64,000 nucleotides of DNA. Source: Brevibacterium permense (GTDB lineage Bacteria > Actinomycetota > Actinomycetes > Actinomycetales > Brevibacteriaceae). The stretch spans positions 124,001-188,000 of the forward strand of contig NZ_QYCP01000095.1 in NCBI RefSeq assembly GCF_025506275.1. The letters run 5' to 3'. Of the stretch, positions 8,842 to 18,018 are shown piece by piece. The notes below the pieces were generated by a model, which saw nothing but the letters and a program-made list of their open reading frames with translations, ran no database searches and was not told the DNA's origin. The translations under genes were made by a program, and so were the position numbers. How positions within the stretch are numbered: position 1 is the first letter of the stretch; every line of letters starts with the position of its first letter.

Positions 8842-9971
8842 GAGCCGCTCCTGGCGAATCGATAGAGCAGACCGAGTGCGTCTTGAGCCGTGACTGCTGA
8901 GTCGTCGTCTGCTGTGGCACGGGCGGAGAGTTCGTCGAGGGTCTCCTCCAGGTATCCGCTCAGTCCGAGATCGGCGAAGTCGTCGTCCGCAGCGACGACG
9001 GCCAGATCCATGTGACGCTCCCAGAGTGAGACGAGCGCGAACAGGTCGGAGAAGTGGTCGAGCAGTTCGTCGAGTCGGGTCTTCGCCGCCGTCGGCAAGG
9101 TGCCGCGCAGGATCAGCCACACCGCCGTGCGGTCCTTGTCGGGAATGGCACTCATCCGCTCTTCGAAATCGGCGACATCCTCGGCGGAGTTGAGGTCGGC
9201 TTCGATGACGGTGAATGCCCATGTGCCGACGCGGACCTTCTCGACCTCGGCACGGTGGGTGTCGGCATCGATGTCGACGAGGAGCAAGTTGCCCGGATCG
9301 GTCTCCCGCCGAGAGGTCACTTCCGGTGCCCCCGGATACCAGATGCGGTCGGCGACCTCGAAGGTCGCATGCCGGTCGCCGAGCACGACGAACTGGGCAC
9401 GGTCCTCCCTCAGCAGTGCCTGCAGATGGTCGGTGTCGATGGTGGCCAGCGATTCCCGATCCGGGTCGAGGACGCTCACGGCTCCGTGGCCGGCGATGAT
9501 CCGGATATCACCGGCAGACACCTCGGCGAGGTCTTTCGTCGCTGCGGCGACGAGATCCCCTTGAGGATGTTTGGAAGACCAGGGGGCGCCGATGATCTCG
9601 ACCCCGGGTACGACGGTGAACGGGTCGCTGCCGCGCAGGACATGCACATGCGAGGGCACCCGTGAGGAGAAGGCCGGGGAGTCATAGATCGATGCGGCGT
9701 CCAAGGGATCGTGGTTGCCGGGAAGCAGCACGACCGGCACGGTGAATGCGTTGAGGACTTCGAAAGTCCGGGCGATGATCGCGCGGTCGAGCTGGTTGGT
9801 CTCGAACACGTCTCCGCAGACGAGGACGAACTCCGCGCGTGTCTCGGCGGCGAGCGCTCCGATGCGGGCAACGGCGTCGAGGCGGGCACGGTGGAACCTG
9901 GGCCGGGCCTCGTCGCTGAGGTAGTGCGCGGTCATGCCGATCTGCCAGTCCCCCGTGGCGATGAATCTCAT
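8838..9971 (-). CDS. SbcD/YhaO-like metallophosphoesterase (DNA nuclease subunit)
   Basis: This 377-residue calcineurin-like phosphoesterase starts MRFIATGDWQIGMTAH. Metal-binding motifs are visible in order: GDWQIG, CGDVFE, GNHD and AGHGAV. Such proteins are the Mn-dependent exo/endonuclease partners of SbcC-like ATPases. GAGGAGGAG lies just before the ATG at 9971. The stop overlaps the ATPase start (ATGA), so the two subunits should be made together. The distance to the divergent iron-transport operon is 122 bp. Confidence 0.82.
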   Translation of the reverse strand: MRFIATGDWQIGMTAHYLSDEARPRFHRARLDAVARIGALAAETRAEFVLVCGDVFETNQLDRAIIARTFEVLNAFTVPVVLLPGNHDPLDAASIYDSPAFSSRVPSHVHVLRGSDPFTVVPGVEIIGAPWSSKHPQGDLVAAATKDLAEVSAGDIRIIAGHGAVSVLDPDRESLATIDTDHLQALLREDRAQFVVLGDRHATFEVADRIWYPGAPEVTSRRETDPGNLLLVDIDADTHRAEVEKVRVGTWAFTVIEADLNSAEDVADFEERMSAIPDKDRTAVWLILRGTLPTAAKTRLDELLDHFSDLFALVSLWERHMDLAVVAADDDFADLGLSGYLEETLDELSARATADDDSAVTAQDALGLLYRFARSGS

Positions 9972-10073
9972 CTGCTCCTCCTCAATCGCTCCCATCCTAT
10001 GGTCGCAGGCCCACACTATCGGCAGGCACTGACGCGGGTGTTCTGCACCACACACATACCCTCAAACGCCGAC

Positions 10074-10092
10074 TTAGGTTAGGCTAATCATT
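10074..10092 (+). promoter_or_regulatory. IdeR/DtxR iron box
   Basis: TTAGGTTAGGCTAATCATT matches the IdeR/DtxR consensus (TTAGGTTAGGCTAACCTAA) at 15 of 19 positions by eye. It ends one base before the GTG start of the transporter ATPase. TAGGCT (10080-10085) inside the box can serve as a -10 element 8 nt before that GTG. The iron-bound repressor would then cover the promoter of a leaderless mRNA. Confidence 0.75.
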
Positions 10093-10093
10093 T

Positions 10094-10918
10094 GTGAACG
10101 CTATTGCACTGACTGCCACCGGCCTCAATCTGGGCTACGACCGCACCGAGGTCGTCCATGACGTGAGCCTGACGATCGTCCCCGGACGGGTCACCGCCCT
10201 GCTTGGACCCAATGGATCGGGAAAGTCCACCGTCCTGCGCTCACTGGCCCGGCTGCACCCGATCGCCTCGGGCGATGTCGTCATCACCGAGGCTGACGCA
10301 GACACTCCATCGAGCACTCTGACGGCCAGAGAGTTCGCCCGGTTCGTCACCCTGCTGTCCCAGTCGCGCCCGCACCCGTCGGGCCTCAGCGTCCGTGAGA
10401 TCGTCACCTTCGGCCGCCACCCGCACCGTAAGCGCTTCGCCGGGCTCACCGACGTCGATCGCGCTGCTGTCGATCGCGCACTCTCCCTCACCGGCACCAT
10501 GGTGATGGCCGACCGTCCGGTCGATCAGCTCTCCGGCGGCGAACTCCAACGCGTCTGGTTAGCGACCTGTCTGGCCCAGGACACCGGAGTCCTGCTGCTC
10601 GACGAACCGACGAATCATCTCGACCTGCGCTACCAGGCGGAGATCCTCGACCTCATGCGCGAACTCGCCGATGACCACTCCATCGCCGTCGGCGTCGTCC
10701 TCCATGACCTCGAACATGCCGCCACCGTCGCCGATCAGGTGGTCCTTCTCGAACAGGGCAGCATCCGCTCGGTCGGCACCTGCGAAGAGGTCTTCACCGC
10801 CGAGACGCTGAGCGAGGTCTACGGGCTGCCCATCTCGACACGGATCGATGCCGACACCGGCCTGGTCCGGGTCGAAGCCCTCCACCGACGGGCTCGTCGC
10901 CCGGCCGCAGCCCTCTGA
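10094..10918 (+). CDS. iron-siderophore ABC transporter ATPase (FepC/FhuC-like)
   Basis: This 274-residue ABC ATPase energises import through the permease encoded downstream. Walker A GPNGSGKST lies at residues 38-46, the signature is DQLSGGELQRVW, and Walker B is VLLLDEPTNHLD. GTG 10094 has no clear Shine-Dalgarno and lies directly behind the iron box, so translation is probably leaderless. A TTA leucine codon occurs at 10559-10561. Gene order ATPase, binding protein, fused permease is that of a siderophore uptake operon. The C-terminal 25 residues are Arg/Ala-rich and outside the conserved fold. Confidence 0.88.
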   Translation: MNAIALTATGLNLGYDRTEVVHDVSLTIVPGRVTALLGPNGSGKSTVLRSLARLHPIASGDVVITEADADTPSSTLTAREFARFVTLLSQSRPHPSGLSVREIVTFGRHPHRKRFAGLTDVDRAAVDRALSLTGTMVMADRPVDQLSGGELQRVWLATCLAQDTGVLLLDEPTNHLDLRYQAEILDLMRELADDHSIAVGVVLHDLEHAATVADQVVLLEQGSIRSVGTCEEVFTAETLSEVYGLPISTRIDADTGLVRVEALHRRARRPAAAL

Positions 10919-11003
10919 GCGCACCACCGCACATTTTGACAGTCACACCCAGAAATCGCACCACCTCATCTCCGATCGCCGATCGGTTCACAGAAAGAAC
11001 ACC

Positions 11004-12047
11004 ATGACCAGAACACCTCTGTCGCGCACCTCGTTCGCCGCCTTCGCATCGGCAACGGCGGTCTGTGCACTAACCCTGACCGGGTGCGGCACCACCGATA
11101 CCGACGCACCTGCAGATGCGAAGGGACAGACATCCGCATCGTGTGCGGACGACTCGAGCACCACCTCGGCGGATCCGGTCACCGTCACCGACGACACCGG
11201 CCACGAGATCGAACTGGACAAGCCGGCGGCGAAGGTCGTCTCCCTCGAATGGCAGTACACCGAGGATCTTCTCTCCCTCTGCGTCGATCCCGCCGCCGTC
11301 GCCGATGCGAAGGGCTTCACCACCTGGGACACGGCAGAGAAGCTGCCCGACTCCACCACCGACGTCGGCACTCGCCAGGAACCCAACGTCGAATCGATCC
11401 TGTCGGCCGATCCGGATCTCGTCATCATCGAAACGACGAACCGCAAGGACAAGATCGTCGGTCAGCTCGAGAAGCAGGGAATCCCCGTGATGGCGATGGC
11501 CGGCGCCGACGGCAAGGACCCCGTCAAGTACATGAAGGACACGTTCACCACCGTCGCCGAGGCGACCGGTCGCACCGAGCGCGCCGACACCGTCCTCGGC
11601 GATTTCGATGCGAAGCTCGAAGAATCGAAGAAGGCCATCGCCGAGGCGGACCCGGCCACCACCGAATTCGTCTACTTCGACGGCTGGGTCAACGGTTCGA
11701 ATGTGGCGCTGCGTCCCTTCGGCCAGGGTTCGCTCATCGGCGAACTCGGCGAGGAGCTGGGCCTGAAGAACGCGTGGACCGGTGAGGTCGACCCCGCGTA
11801 CGGTCTCGGCCAGACCGATATCGAAGGCATCTCGAAGATCGGTGACGCGAACTTCTTCTACACCGGGACCGAAGACCCTGAGTCCGAGGACTATGTGGAG
11901 CTGCTGAAGAAGAACGACATCTGGGCGAACATCCCCGCAGTGAAGGACGACCGCACCACGGCCTTCCCCGCAGGCATTTGGACCTTCGGCGGACCCAAGT
12001 CGTCCGAGCAGGCCCTCGACGCCTACGTCGACGCACTGACCAAGTAG
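11004..12047 (+). CDS. siderophore-binding lipoprotein (periplasmic-binding protein family)
   Basis: This 347-residue substrate-binding protein has an N-terminal signal peptide and the lipobox LTGC, with Cys28 as the likely lipidation site, so it should be anchored outside the membrane. The rest has the Fe(III)-siderophore binding fold, including ADPDLVIIETTNRKD and the C-terminal FGGPKSSEQALD stretch. ATG 11004 is preceded by AGAAAG and starts the signal peptide; the upstream open frame is not signal-like. It captures ferric siderophore and passes it to the 711-residue permease that starts 3 bp downstream. The siderophore type cannot be inferred. Confidence 0.87.
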   Translation: MTRTPLSRTSFAAFASATAVCALTLTGCGTTDTDAPADAKGQTSASCADDSSTTSADPVTVTDDTGHEIELDKPAAKVVSLEWQYTEDLLSLCVDPAAVADAKGFTTWDTAEKLPDSTTDVGTRQEPNVESILSADPDLVIIETTNRKDKIVGQLEKQGIPVMAMAGADGKDPVKYMKDTFTTVAEATGRTERADTVLGDFDAKLEESKKAIAEADPATTEFVYFDGWVNGSNVALRPFGQGSLIGELGEELGLKNAWTGEVDPAYGLGQTDIEGISKIGDANFFYTGTEDPESEDYVELLKKNDIWANIPAVKDDRTTAFPAGIWTFGGPKSSEQALDAYVDALTK

Positions 12048-12050
12048 ACC

Positions 12051-14186
12051 GTGGCCTCTCCCCTGACCCGCCCGAACACCTCCCAGCAGACGGCTGCGGC
12101 ACCGGAACCGACCATGGTTCCGGTCCGCGGCCGCGGAGTTGGCGGTGCCCTGTCGACCGCCGCCGCTCTGCTCGGCCTCGTTGCCGTCCTCGTCATCGCC
12201 TCCGCCTGGCATATCACGCAGGGAACCTCGGGCATCGGCATCAGGGAACTGTTCACGGCCGTGACAGGCACGCTCTCCCCCGCCGAGGATGGCCCCAGTG
12301 CTCGTGACATCATGCTGGGGTCCCGGCTGCCGCGCGTGGGGGCGGGCATCCTCGTCGGCCTCGCCTTGGGTGTGGCCGGCGCCCTGTTCCAATCGCTGGC
12401 GCGCAACCCCTTGGCATCGCCGGACACATTGGCGGTCACCGGCGGTGCGTACTTCGCCGTCACCGTGGTCACTGCCTTCGGCATTGCGATTCCGATCTGG
12501 GCCTCGGGAGGGGTCGCCTTCCTCGGCGGCCTGCTTGCCGCAGCCCTGGTCCTCGGCCTGGCCGGAGGCGCAGGAGCCTCGACAACTCGGCTCGTACTGG
12601 CGGGCACGGCCACGGCGATGGCGATGCAGGCGGCGACGTCGACTCTGCTCATCCTCTTCGCCGAAGAGACGACGAGTCTCTTCTCCTGGGGTTCGGGCAC
12701 TCTCAATCAGCTCGACGGGACCGCGGCCATGCGCAGCATTCCCGTCATCGCCGTCATCGCCGGCGGTGCGATCCTGCTGTCGAGGCGTCTGGACCTGCTC
12801 GGTCTCGGCGACGACGCCGCCTCGGTGCTCGGGGTTCCGGTCAGGTCGACGCGGGCCATCGGGATCCTCCTCGCTGTCATGCTCACCGCCACTGCGGTGA
12901 CCCTGGCCGGTCCGATCGGCTTCGTCGGCCTCTGTGCCCCGGTCATCGCCCGACTCCTTGCCCGCGTCGTACCGAACCTCGGCCGTCATGCCGTGCTCTT
13001 TCCCGCCGCCGGTCTCATCGGCGCGATCATCGTCATCGTCGCCGATGCCCTCCTGCGCGCCATCGTCGGTGCCTCCGAGGCGATCACCCTCCCGTCGGGA
13101 GTGACGACGACTGTGCTCGGGGCGATCGTCCTCGTTCTTCTGGCGCGATCGATGCGCACGGCCTCACCGGCCGCGGCCACCTCGACGGCGAACTCGACCG
13201 TGGTCGGTCCGCGACGGGCCGGCTTCGTCATCGGCATCGGCGTCGTGGTCCTCATCCTCGTCGCCGTGACCGGTCTGCTCACCGGGGAACGGTTCTACCT
13301 CCTCGGCGATGTGCTGCTGTGGTTCCAGGACCGGGCGGCACCCGTCATCGACTTCGCCTTCGACTCACGGGCGCCCAGGGTCACCGCTGCCCTGGCCGCC
13401 GGTGCCGCGCTGGGACTCTCCGGCACCCTTGTCCAAGCCAGCGCGCGCAACCCCCTGGCCGAACCCGGCCTGCTCGGCATCACCGGTGGGGCCGGGTTGG
13501 GCGCCGTCATCGTCGTCACCCTCATCCCCGGCGCCGGCGTCGGTCTCGTCTCCGGGGTCGGCATCGTGGGGGCCCTGGTCGCCTTCGCCATCGTCTACGG
13601 GCTCTCGTGGCGGGGCGGAATGAATACCGATCGTCTCGTCCTCATCGGCATCGGGCTGTGGTTCGGTTTCACCGCGCTGACCACACTGTTCCTCGTCCGT
13701 GCGAACCCCTGGGACACGCCTGCCCTCTTCACGTGGCTGTCCGGATCGACGTACGGAAGGGCGTGGGCAGATATCGCACCGGTCGCCCTCGCCCTGCTCG
13801 TCGCCGTACCGTTGGCGTTCGTGTGGACGCGCGAGCTCGACCTGCTCGCCCTCGATGATGACACCCCACGGCTGGTCGGGGTTCCGCGTGAACCGATGCG
13901 CCTGGCGGTGCTCATCATGGCGGCCGTTCTCGCGGCGGTGAGTGTGTCGGCTGTCGGCGTCGTCGGATTCATCGGTCTCGTCGCCCCGCACGCTGCGCGC
14001 GCTCTGGTCGGCGCCCGTCATATCCGGGTCGTGCCCGCGGCGATGCTGCTCGGAGCCGTGGGCCTCGTCGTCGCCGACGCCGTGGGGCGCACTGTCATCG
14101 CTCCGGCGCAGATCCCGGCCGGTCTCATCGTCGCCCTCATCGGCGCCCCGTATTTCGTCTACCTGCTGGCACGCACCCGAGCCTGA
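12051..14186 (+). CDS. fused FecCD-type siderophore permease (FhuB-like, two domains)
   Basis: At 711 residues this is twice the usual FecCD permease (about 330-350). It carries two homologous halves, each with several hydrophobic segments: residues about 30-360 and 390-711. Each half shows ARNPLA (coupling to the ATPase) and the late motif GFVGLCAPVIAR or GFIGLVAPHAAR. Fusion of both subunits occurs in E. coli FhuB, and here it would form the complete channel from one polypeptide. The GTG start lies 3 bp after the lipoprotein stop. It is the last gene of the iron operon, and a strong hairpin follows. Confidence 0.88.
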   Translation: MASPLTRPNTSQQTAAAPEPTMVPVRGRGVGGALSTAAALLGLVAVLVIASAWHITQGTSGIGIRELFTAVTGTLSPAEDGPSARDIMLGSRLPRVGAGILVGLALGVAGALFQSLARNPLASPDTLAVTGGAYFAVTVVTAFGIAIPIWASGGVAFLGGLLAAALVLGLAGGAGASTTRLVLAGTATAMAMQAATSTLLILFAEETTSLFSWGSGTLNQLDGTAAMRSIPVIAVIAGGAILLSRRLDLLGLGDDAASVLGVPVRSTRAIGILLAVMLTATAVTLAGPIGFVGLCAPVIARLLARVVPNLGRHAVLFPAAGLIGAIIVIVADALLRAIVGASEAITLPSGVTTTVLGAIVLVLLARSMRTASPAAATSTANSTVVGPRRAGFVIGIGVVVLILVAVTGLLTGERFYLLGDVLLWFQDRAAPVIDFAFDSRAPRVTAALAAGAALGLSGTLVQASARNPLAEPGLLGITGGAGLGAVIVVTLIPGAGVGLVSGVGIVGALVAFAIVYGLSWRGGMNTDRLVLIGIGLWFGFTALTTLFLVRANPWDTPALFTWLSGSTYGRAWADIAPVALALLVAVPLAFVWTRELDLLALDDDTPRLVGVPREPMRLAVLIMAAVLAAVSVSAVGVVGFIGLVAPHAARALVGARHIRVVPAAMLLGAVGLVVADAVGRTVIAPAQIPAGLIVALIGAPYFVYLLARTRA

Positions 14187-14292
14187 CTTTGCGTGAGACT
14201 CGCATTGTCCCGCGCTGTTCCTCGCCTGCCCGGTTGCCTTGCACTTCGATGTGCACTCACCACCCGATCCGAGTAACGATCAGCAGAGGAAA

Positions 14293-14329
14293 GGCCGCCG
14301 CCGAATCACGATGGCATTCGGCGGCGGCC
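14293..14329. terminator. strong hairpin between iron operon and MatC-like gene
   Basis: Perfect 14-bp arms (14293-14306 and 14316-14329, GGCCGCCGCCGAAT and its inverse) enclose a 9-nt loop. It stands between convergent genes and can stop both. Confidence 0.75.
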
Positions 14330-14346
14330 TGTGTATCCTTCGGTTG

Positions 14347-15711
14347 TCAGATGATTCCCGTCGGCACCAGCAGAGCCCACGCAAGAAGCGGGGCGATGAG
14401 GACGACGAACCCGGCGTAGATCATGAGGTCGCGCCAGATTGTTTTGGCTTCGCCGCCCTGTGTGTTGGCAATGATGAGCGCACCGTCTGTCGAGAACGGA
14501 GAGACATCGACGATCGTCGCCGATACCGCGAGCGCCGACATGACGGCTGTCGCGCTGAGGGCACTCTGCTCGAGCAGAGGGATGGACATCGGAATCAGGG
14601 CGGTGAGGAGCGCAGTCGAGGATGCGAAGGCAGAACTCACTCCGATGACGTAGCAGAGGACGATCGCGACGATGAGTGGAGCACCTACTGCCACCGCCAT
14701 CTTCGAGAGCGAGTCGATGACACCGGCGTGGGTGAGCAGGCTGACATAGACGATCATGCCCGACACCAGAAGGACAGTAGACCACGAGATTCCAGAGACA
14801 AGGTTCTCGGTGTTCTTCAAGGATGTGAAAGCCAGCACGAGTCCACAGGCGAGCCCGAGGAAGCCGATCGGCAGCTCGAACCCTACGGCACCGATGACCA
14901 TGACGACGATGAGGCCGATCGTCAGCCACACCTGACGAGTCATACGCGTTGTCTGCGTGTGCACCTCGGTCTCAACAGCCACAGCCGTTCCAGAACCACT
15001 TCCCTGCCCAGGCGTCCTACCTTCAGAGTCGGGCCCTTTGCTTCCCGCACCGGAGTCTCCATGAGCTCCCCAACTCTCAAGGTTGTCCGGGTCGGGCACT
15101 GTACGCAGCCGCCCGAGGACCTTCATCACGACGACAGTGAGAATAGTGACCAACAAGTTGACGACATAGGCTGCGAGGAAGAGAGCGCCACCGTTGATCT
15201 CGAAGCCATTGGCCTCGGCAATGTCACGAACAATGTTTCCTGACACGGAGATCGGTGAGAACCCACCGGCGTGTGCACCGTTGATGACCATCGCTCCCAT
15301 GACCACTCCGCTGTAGCCGGTCGAGGCGCAGAAGCCCATGGCTGCCGGTGCCAGCAGAGCAACTGCGGCGGGAGAGAATGTGCCCATCGCCGTCAGCAGC
15401 GAGGAGACAACGAAGAAGATCCACGGCACGATATTGATACGACCTCGGACTGCGCGGATAGCCAGATCCACGAGGACTCTGATGGTCCCGTTCTTCTGGG
15501 CGATGCTGAAGAAGACAGTCACACCGACGATCGTCAGCACGATGCTCGCGGGAAATTCCTCAAGGATCTCCTTGTCATCCATGCCGAAAACAAACGTGCC
15601 GAAGACGAAAGCTCCGACCAGGCCCATGATCCCGATATTGATGGGCCATTTGGTGGCTGCGATGAACATCACCACCAGCACCACGAGCATGAGTATCTGA
15701 ACTAGGGACAT
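14347..15711 (-). CDS. MatC/SLC13-like dicarboxylate carrier
   Basis: This 454-residue, highly hydrophobic protein has about 10-12 membrane segments and starts MSLVQILMLVVLVVMFIAAT. The N-terminal half resembles the MatC (malonate/dicarboxylate carrier) domain, with motifs GTFSPAAVALLAPAAMGF and HAGGFSPISVSG. A hydrophilic, low-complexity linker of about 45 residues (rich in Gly, Ser, Glu and Thr) separates the two halves. It lies 70 bp downstream of a PrpF-family isomerase on the same strand, suggesting uptake of a di- or tricarboxylate that the isomerase handles. A LysR regulator is encoded divergently. Confidence 0.75.
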   Translation of the reverse strand: MSLVQILMLVVLVVMFIAATKWPINIGIMGLVGAFVFGTFVFGMDDKEILEEFPASIVLTIVGVTVFFSIAQKNGTIRVLVDLAIRAVRGRINIVPWIFFVVSSLLTAMGTFSPAAVALLAPAAMGFCASTGYSGVVMGAMVINGAHAGGFSPISVSGNIVRDIAEANGFEINGGALFLAAYVVNLLVTILTVVVMKVLGRLRTVPDPDNLESWGAHGDSGAGSKGPDSEGRTPGQGSGSGTAVAVETEVHTQTTRMTRQVWLTIGLIVVMVIGAVGFELPIGFLGLACGLVLAFTSLKNTENLVSGISWSTVLLVSGMIVYVSLLTHAGVIDSLSKMAVAVGAPLIVAIVLCYVIGVSSAFASSTALLTALIPMSIPLLEQSALSATAVMSALAVSATIVDVSPFSTDGALIIANTQGGEAKTIWRDLMIYAGFVVLIAPLLAWALLVPTGII

Positions 15712-15781
15712 GGGTGTTCCTCCAACTTCATTGTCAGCTGATCTTCCTTGAAAAGACTCAGGTATTCCTAGGGACGGTCGT

Positions 15782-16921
15782 TCATGAGACCAGGGGCAGA
15801 TCTATGTCTGCGTGGGCAATCCGCCGCGCCACTCGTCTGACTCCGAGACGAGCGACTTGCCCCGACTCGGTGAGCTGAACTCGACAGACGATGACTCCGA
15901 CAGGGGTGCCGATTCGGATAGCCGCCTCGTCGTCGGCGTCGGTGTGGTGAAGAACCCGCTTGTCGATGGCGTCGTTGACAAGGCTTCCTTCGACGAAGGA
16001 AGCCCGTGCCAGGGCGATCGCCGAAGTGATTCCGATGGCGGGATGCAGATCGAACATCGAAACCATCCGTGCAGATATGTCGTAGTCTCCGGCGAAGATC
16101 CTCTCTCCGGAGATGCTGGTGTAGTCGGACGGCGGCGCGATGAGGCCTACCTTGGGTACTGCAGGGCTCGGCTCCTCGCCTTCGGCACTCAGCCCCATTG
16201 ACCTCGAGGCGGCCGATCGAATCTCGATGAGTTCCTTGAGTCTCAGACGAGTCTCCGCGGTCGGCTCGGCCCCGGACAGTCCGAGTGCAGCCGCATTGAC
16301 AAAGCAGGCCGGAGCACCGGCGTCGATGCAGCTGACGGTGATCGAAGCACCGTCGCAGCTCACCTCGGTGGCTGCCTCTCCGGTCGGCAGCAGCTCGCCG
16401 GTTGAAGCACCATCGACGTTTTCGAAGAAGACGTTGACCGGAATACCCGGCATCGAGCTTCCCGGTATCGTTTCGGAGCCGTTCGATGGAATCTTCTTTC
16501 CCGGTGTAGCTACATGAGCGACCACGACGGAGCGAGTGTTCTCATTCACCATTCTCACCGGAGTGACTTCGCCGCCTGGTCGGACCAGTCCGTTCTGAAT
16601 AGCGTAGAGAGCGACAGCCGAAGCGCAATTGCCGCAGTTCGACGTGAACTCGACCGCCAACTGGCCGATTCCGACCTGCGCGAACAGGTAGCTGATGTCG
16701 ATGCCGGGGATCGCCGACGGCGAAATGACGGCAGCCTTGGAGGTTGTCGAGGAAGCCCCGCCGACTCCGTTGAGCTGACGGTCATCTCCCGACCCGAAGG
16801 CCGCAGACAAGGCTTGCGCGATCCCAGCTCTGTCCGCCGGCATCTCGTCATTGGCGAACAACCAGCACTTGGACGTTCCGCCTCTGTACCACTGTCCGTG
16901 GAGCTGACTTTCCACTCGCAT
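15782..16921 (-). CDS. PrpF-family isomerase/tautomerase
   Basis: This 379-residue protein of the PrpF family (diaminopimelate-epimerase fold) includes aconitate isomerases, methylitaconate isomerase and 4-oxalomesaconate tautomerase. The diagnostic N-terminal motif is YRGGTSKCWLF, and NCGNCASAVALYA carries the paired cysteine region. The reaction would move a double bond in a tricarboxylate. It pairs with the MatC-like carrier downstream and the divergent LysR gene; together they suggest a small catabolic unit for an unsaturated carboxylate. The precise substrate is open. Confidence 0.8.
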   Translation of the reverse strand: MRVESQLHGQWYRGGTSKCWLFANDEMPADRAGIAQALSAAFGSGDDRQLNGVGGASSTTSKAAVISPSAIPGIDISYLFAQVGIGQLAVEFTSNCGNCASAVALYAIQNGLVRPGGEVTPVRMVNENTRSVVVAHVATPGKKIPSNGSETIPGSSMPGIPVNVFFENVDGASTGELLPTGEAATEVSCDGASITVSCIDAGAPACFVNAAALGLSGAEPTAETRLRLKELIEIRSAASRSMGLSAEGEEPSPAVPKVGLIAPPSDYTSISGERIFAGDYDISARMVSMFDLHPAIGITSAIALARASFVEGSLVNDAIDKRVLHHTDADDEAAIRIGTPVGVIVCRVQLTESGQVARLGVRRVARRIAHADIDLPLVS

Positions 16922-17011
16922 CTCCTTGGTCCATCGCCGCTGTCTGCGACGACGAACATCAAGTTTTCACATCGGCAAGTTAAGTTCAATCAACACTTGG
17001 TAACCTCTCTA

Positions 17012-17024
17012 TAAGCTACGCTTA
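17012..17024 (+). promoter_or_regulatory. LysR-type box (T-N11-A dyad)
   Basis: TAAGCTACGCTTA is a perfect 5-bp dyad with the T-N11-A layout of LysR binding sites. It ends 4 bp before the LysR start and lies in the 107-bp divergent region shared with the PrpF gene. Autoregulation and divergent control are inferred. Confidence 0.55.
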
Positions 17025-17028
17025 AACT

Positions 17029-17949
17029 ATGAGTTCAGCGCCCTACAACGTCGACCGCCTCCTCCTGCTGCTTCTCGTCTTTCGGACAGGCAGCCTCTCT
17101 GCCGCCGCCGACGAACTCGCGTTATCGACCTCGGCAGTGTCTCAGCAGATCAGCAAACTGGAACGCGAAGTCGGCCTTCCGCTTGTCGTCCGCCATCCGA
17201 AGGGCATGCGCCTGACAGATGCCGGAGTCAAGCTCTCGTCTTATGCGGCGACCATCGACAATGCGCTCACGGCTGCACGGAACGACATGTCCTCGTTTGC
17301 TCAGCTCGACCGAGGCGAAGTTCGGATTGCCACATTTCCGACCTTCGCCGCGTCGGTGATGCCGAAGATCCTTCAGCATTTCCATGAACTGCATCCAGAC
17401 CTCGATGTGACGGTCAAGAGCTACCGTCTCGACCGCATCCAAGAGGCGCTCGAACGCCGCGAAGTCGATCTCGCGACAGTGTGGGACTACCCCTGGGCGC
17501 CGATCGACGACCAGATCCCCGTGACGACGACACTGCTCAAAGAGCCCACGATGCTGCTTCTGCCATCAACTCACGCCCTGGCACGACGCAGAGTCGTGGA
17601 GCTCAAAGAGGTGGCGGACAATCCATGGATCACTCGCTCTTCCCACCCTGTTGCTTCGGTGCTCGGACGGATATGCAGTGATGCCGGGTTCGCGCCGCGC
17701 ATCGTCTTCGAGGCCAATGACTACCAAGAGCTTCTGGGCATGGTCGCCGCCGGGCTGGGGGTGGCCATCGCCCCTCGCCTTGCAGTCCATTCCCATGGCC
17801 CCGACGTGAAGGTCGTCTCCATCAGAGGAAATCCAGCGCCGAGACGCATCGTCCTTTCCCAACTGCCCGAACGAGTGCCATCACCGGCCGTGCTGTCTCT
17901 GGTTCGCGCATTCCGCAAGATCGCCAGCGCGAAGGAATGGCGGACCTAG
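17029..17949 (+). CDS. LysR-family regulator of the PrpF/MatC unit
   Basis: This 306-residue LysR regulator has an N-terminal winged helix-turn-helix (residues about 8-65, with DELALSTSAVSQQISKLERE) and a C-terminal effector-binding domain. It is divergent from the PrpF-MatC pair, the classic arrangement for a regulator sensing the substrate or product of its target genes. The T-N11-A dyad just upstream is a good candidate site. A TTA leucine codon lies at 17122-17124 inside the DNA-binding helix region. No strong ribosome site is visible. Confidence 0.85.
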   Translation: MSSAPYNVDRLLLLLLVFRTGSLSAAADELALSTSAVSQQISKLEREVGLPLVVRHPKGMRLTDAGVKLSSYAATIDNALTAARNDMSSFAQLDRGEVRIATFPTFAASVMPKILQHFHELHPDLDVTVKSYRLDRIQEALERREVDLATVWDYPWAPIDDQIPVTTTLLKEPTMLLLPSTHALARRRVVELKEVADNPWITRSSHPVASVLGRICSDAGFAPRIVFEANDYQELLGMVAAGLGVAIAPRLAVHSHGPDVKVVSIRGNPAPRRIVLSQLPERVPSPAVLSLVRAFRKIASAKEWRT

Positions 17950-18018
17950 CAGCTCGCTCCGACTCCAGGACCGAGCTTCCCCACAAGCGACGGTCTCAAC
18001 GATGTACGCACTTTCGCT

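Noticed and set aside
11070-12989. 639-codon open frame on the minus strand
   Set aside because: It lies antisense to the siderophore lipoprotein and permease genes, has low-complexity Arg/Gly/Asp composition and no family motif. GC-rich antisense shadow.
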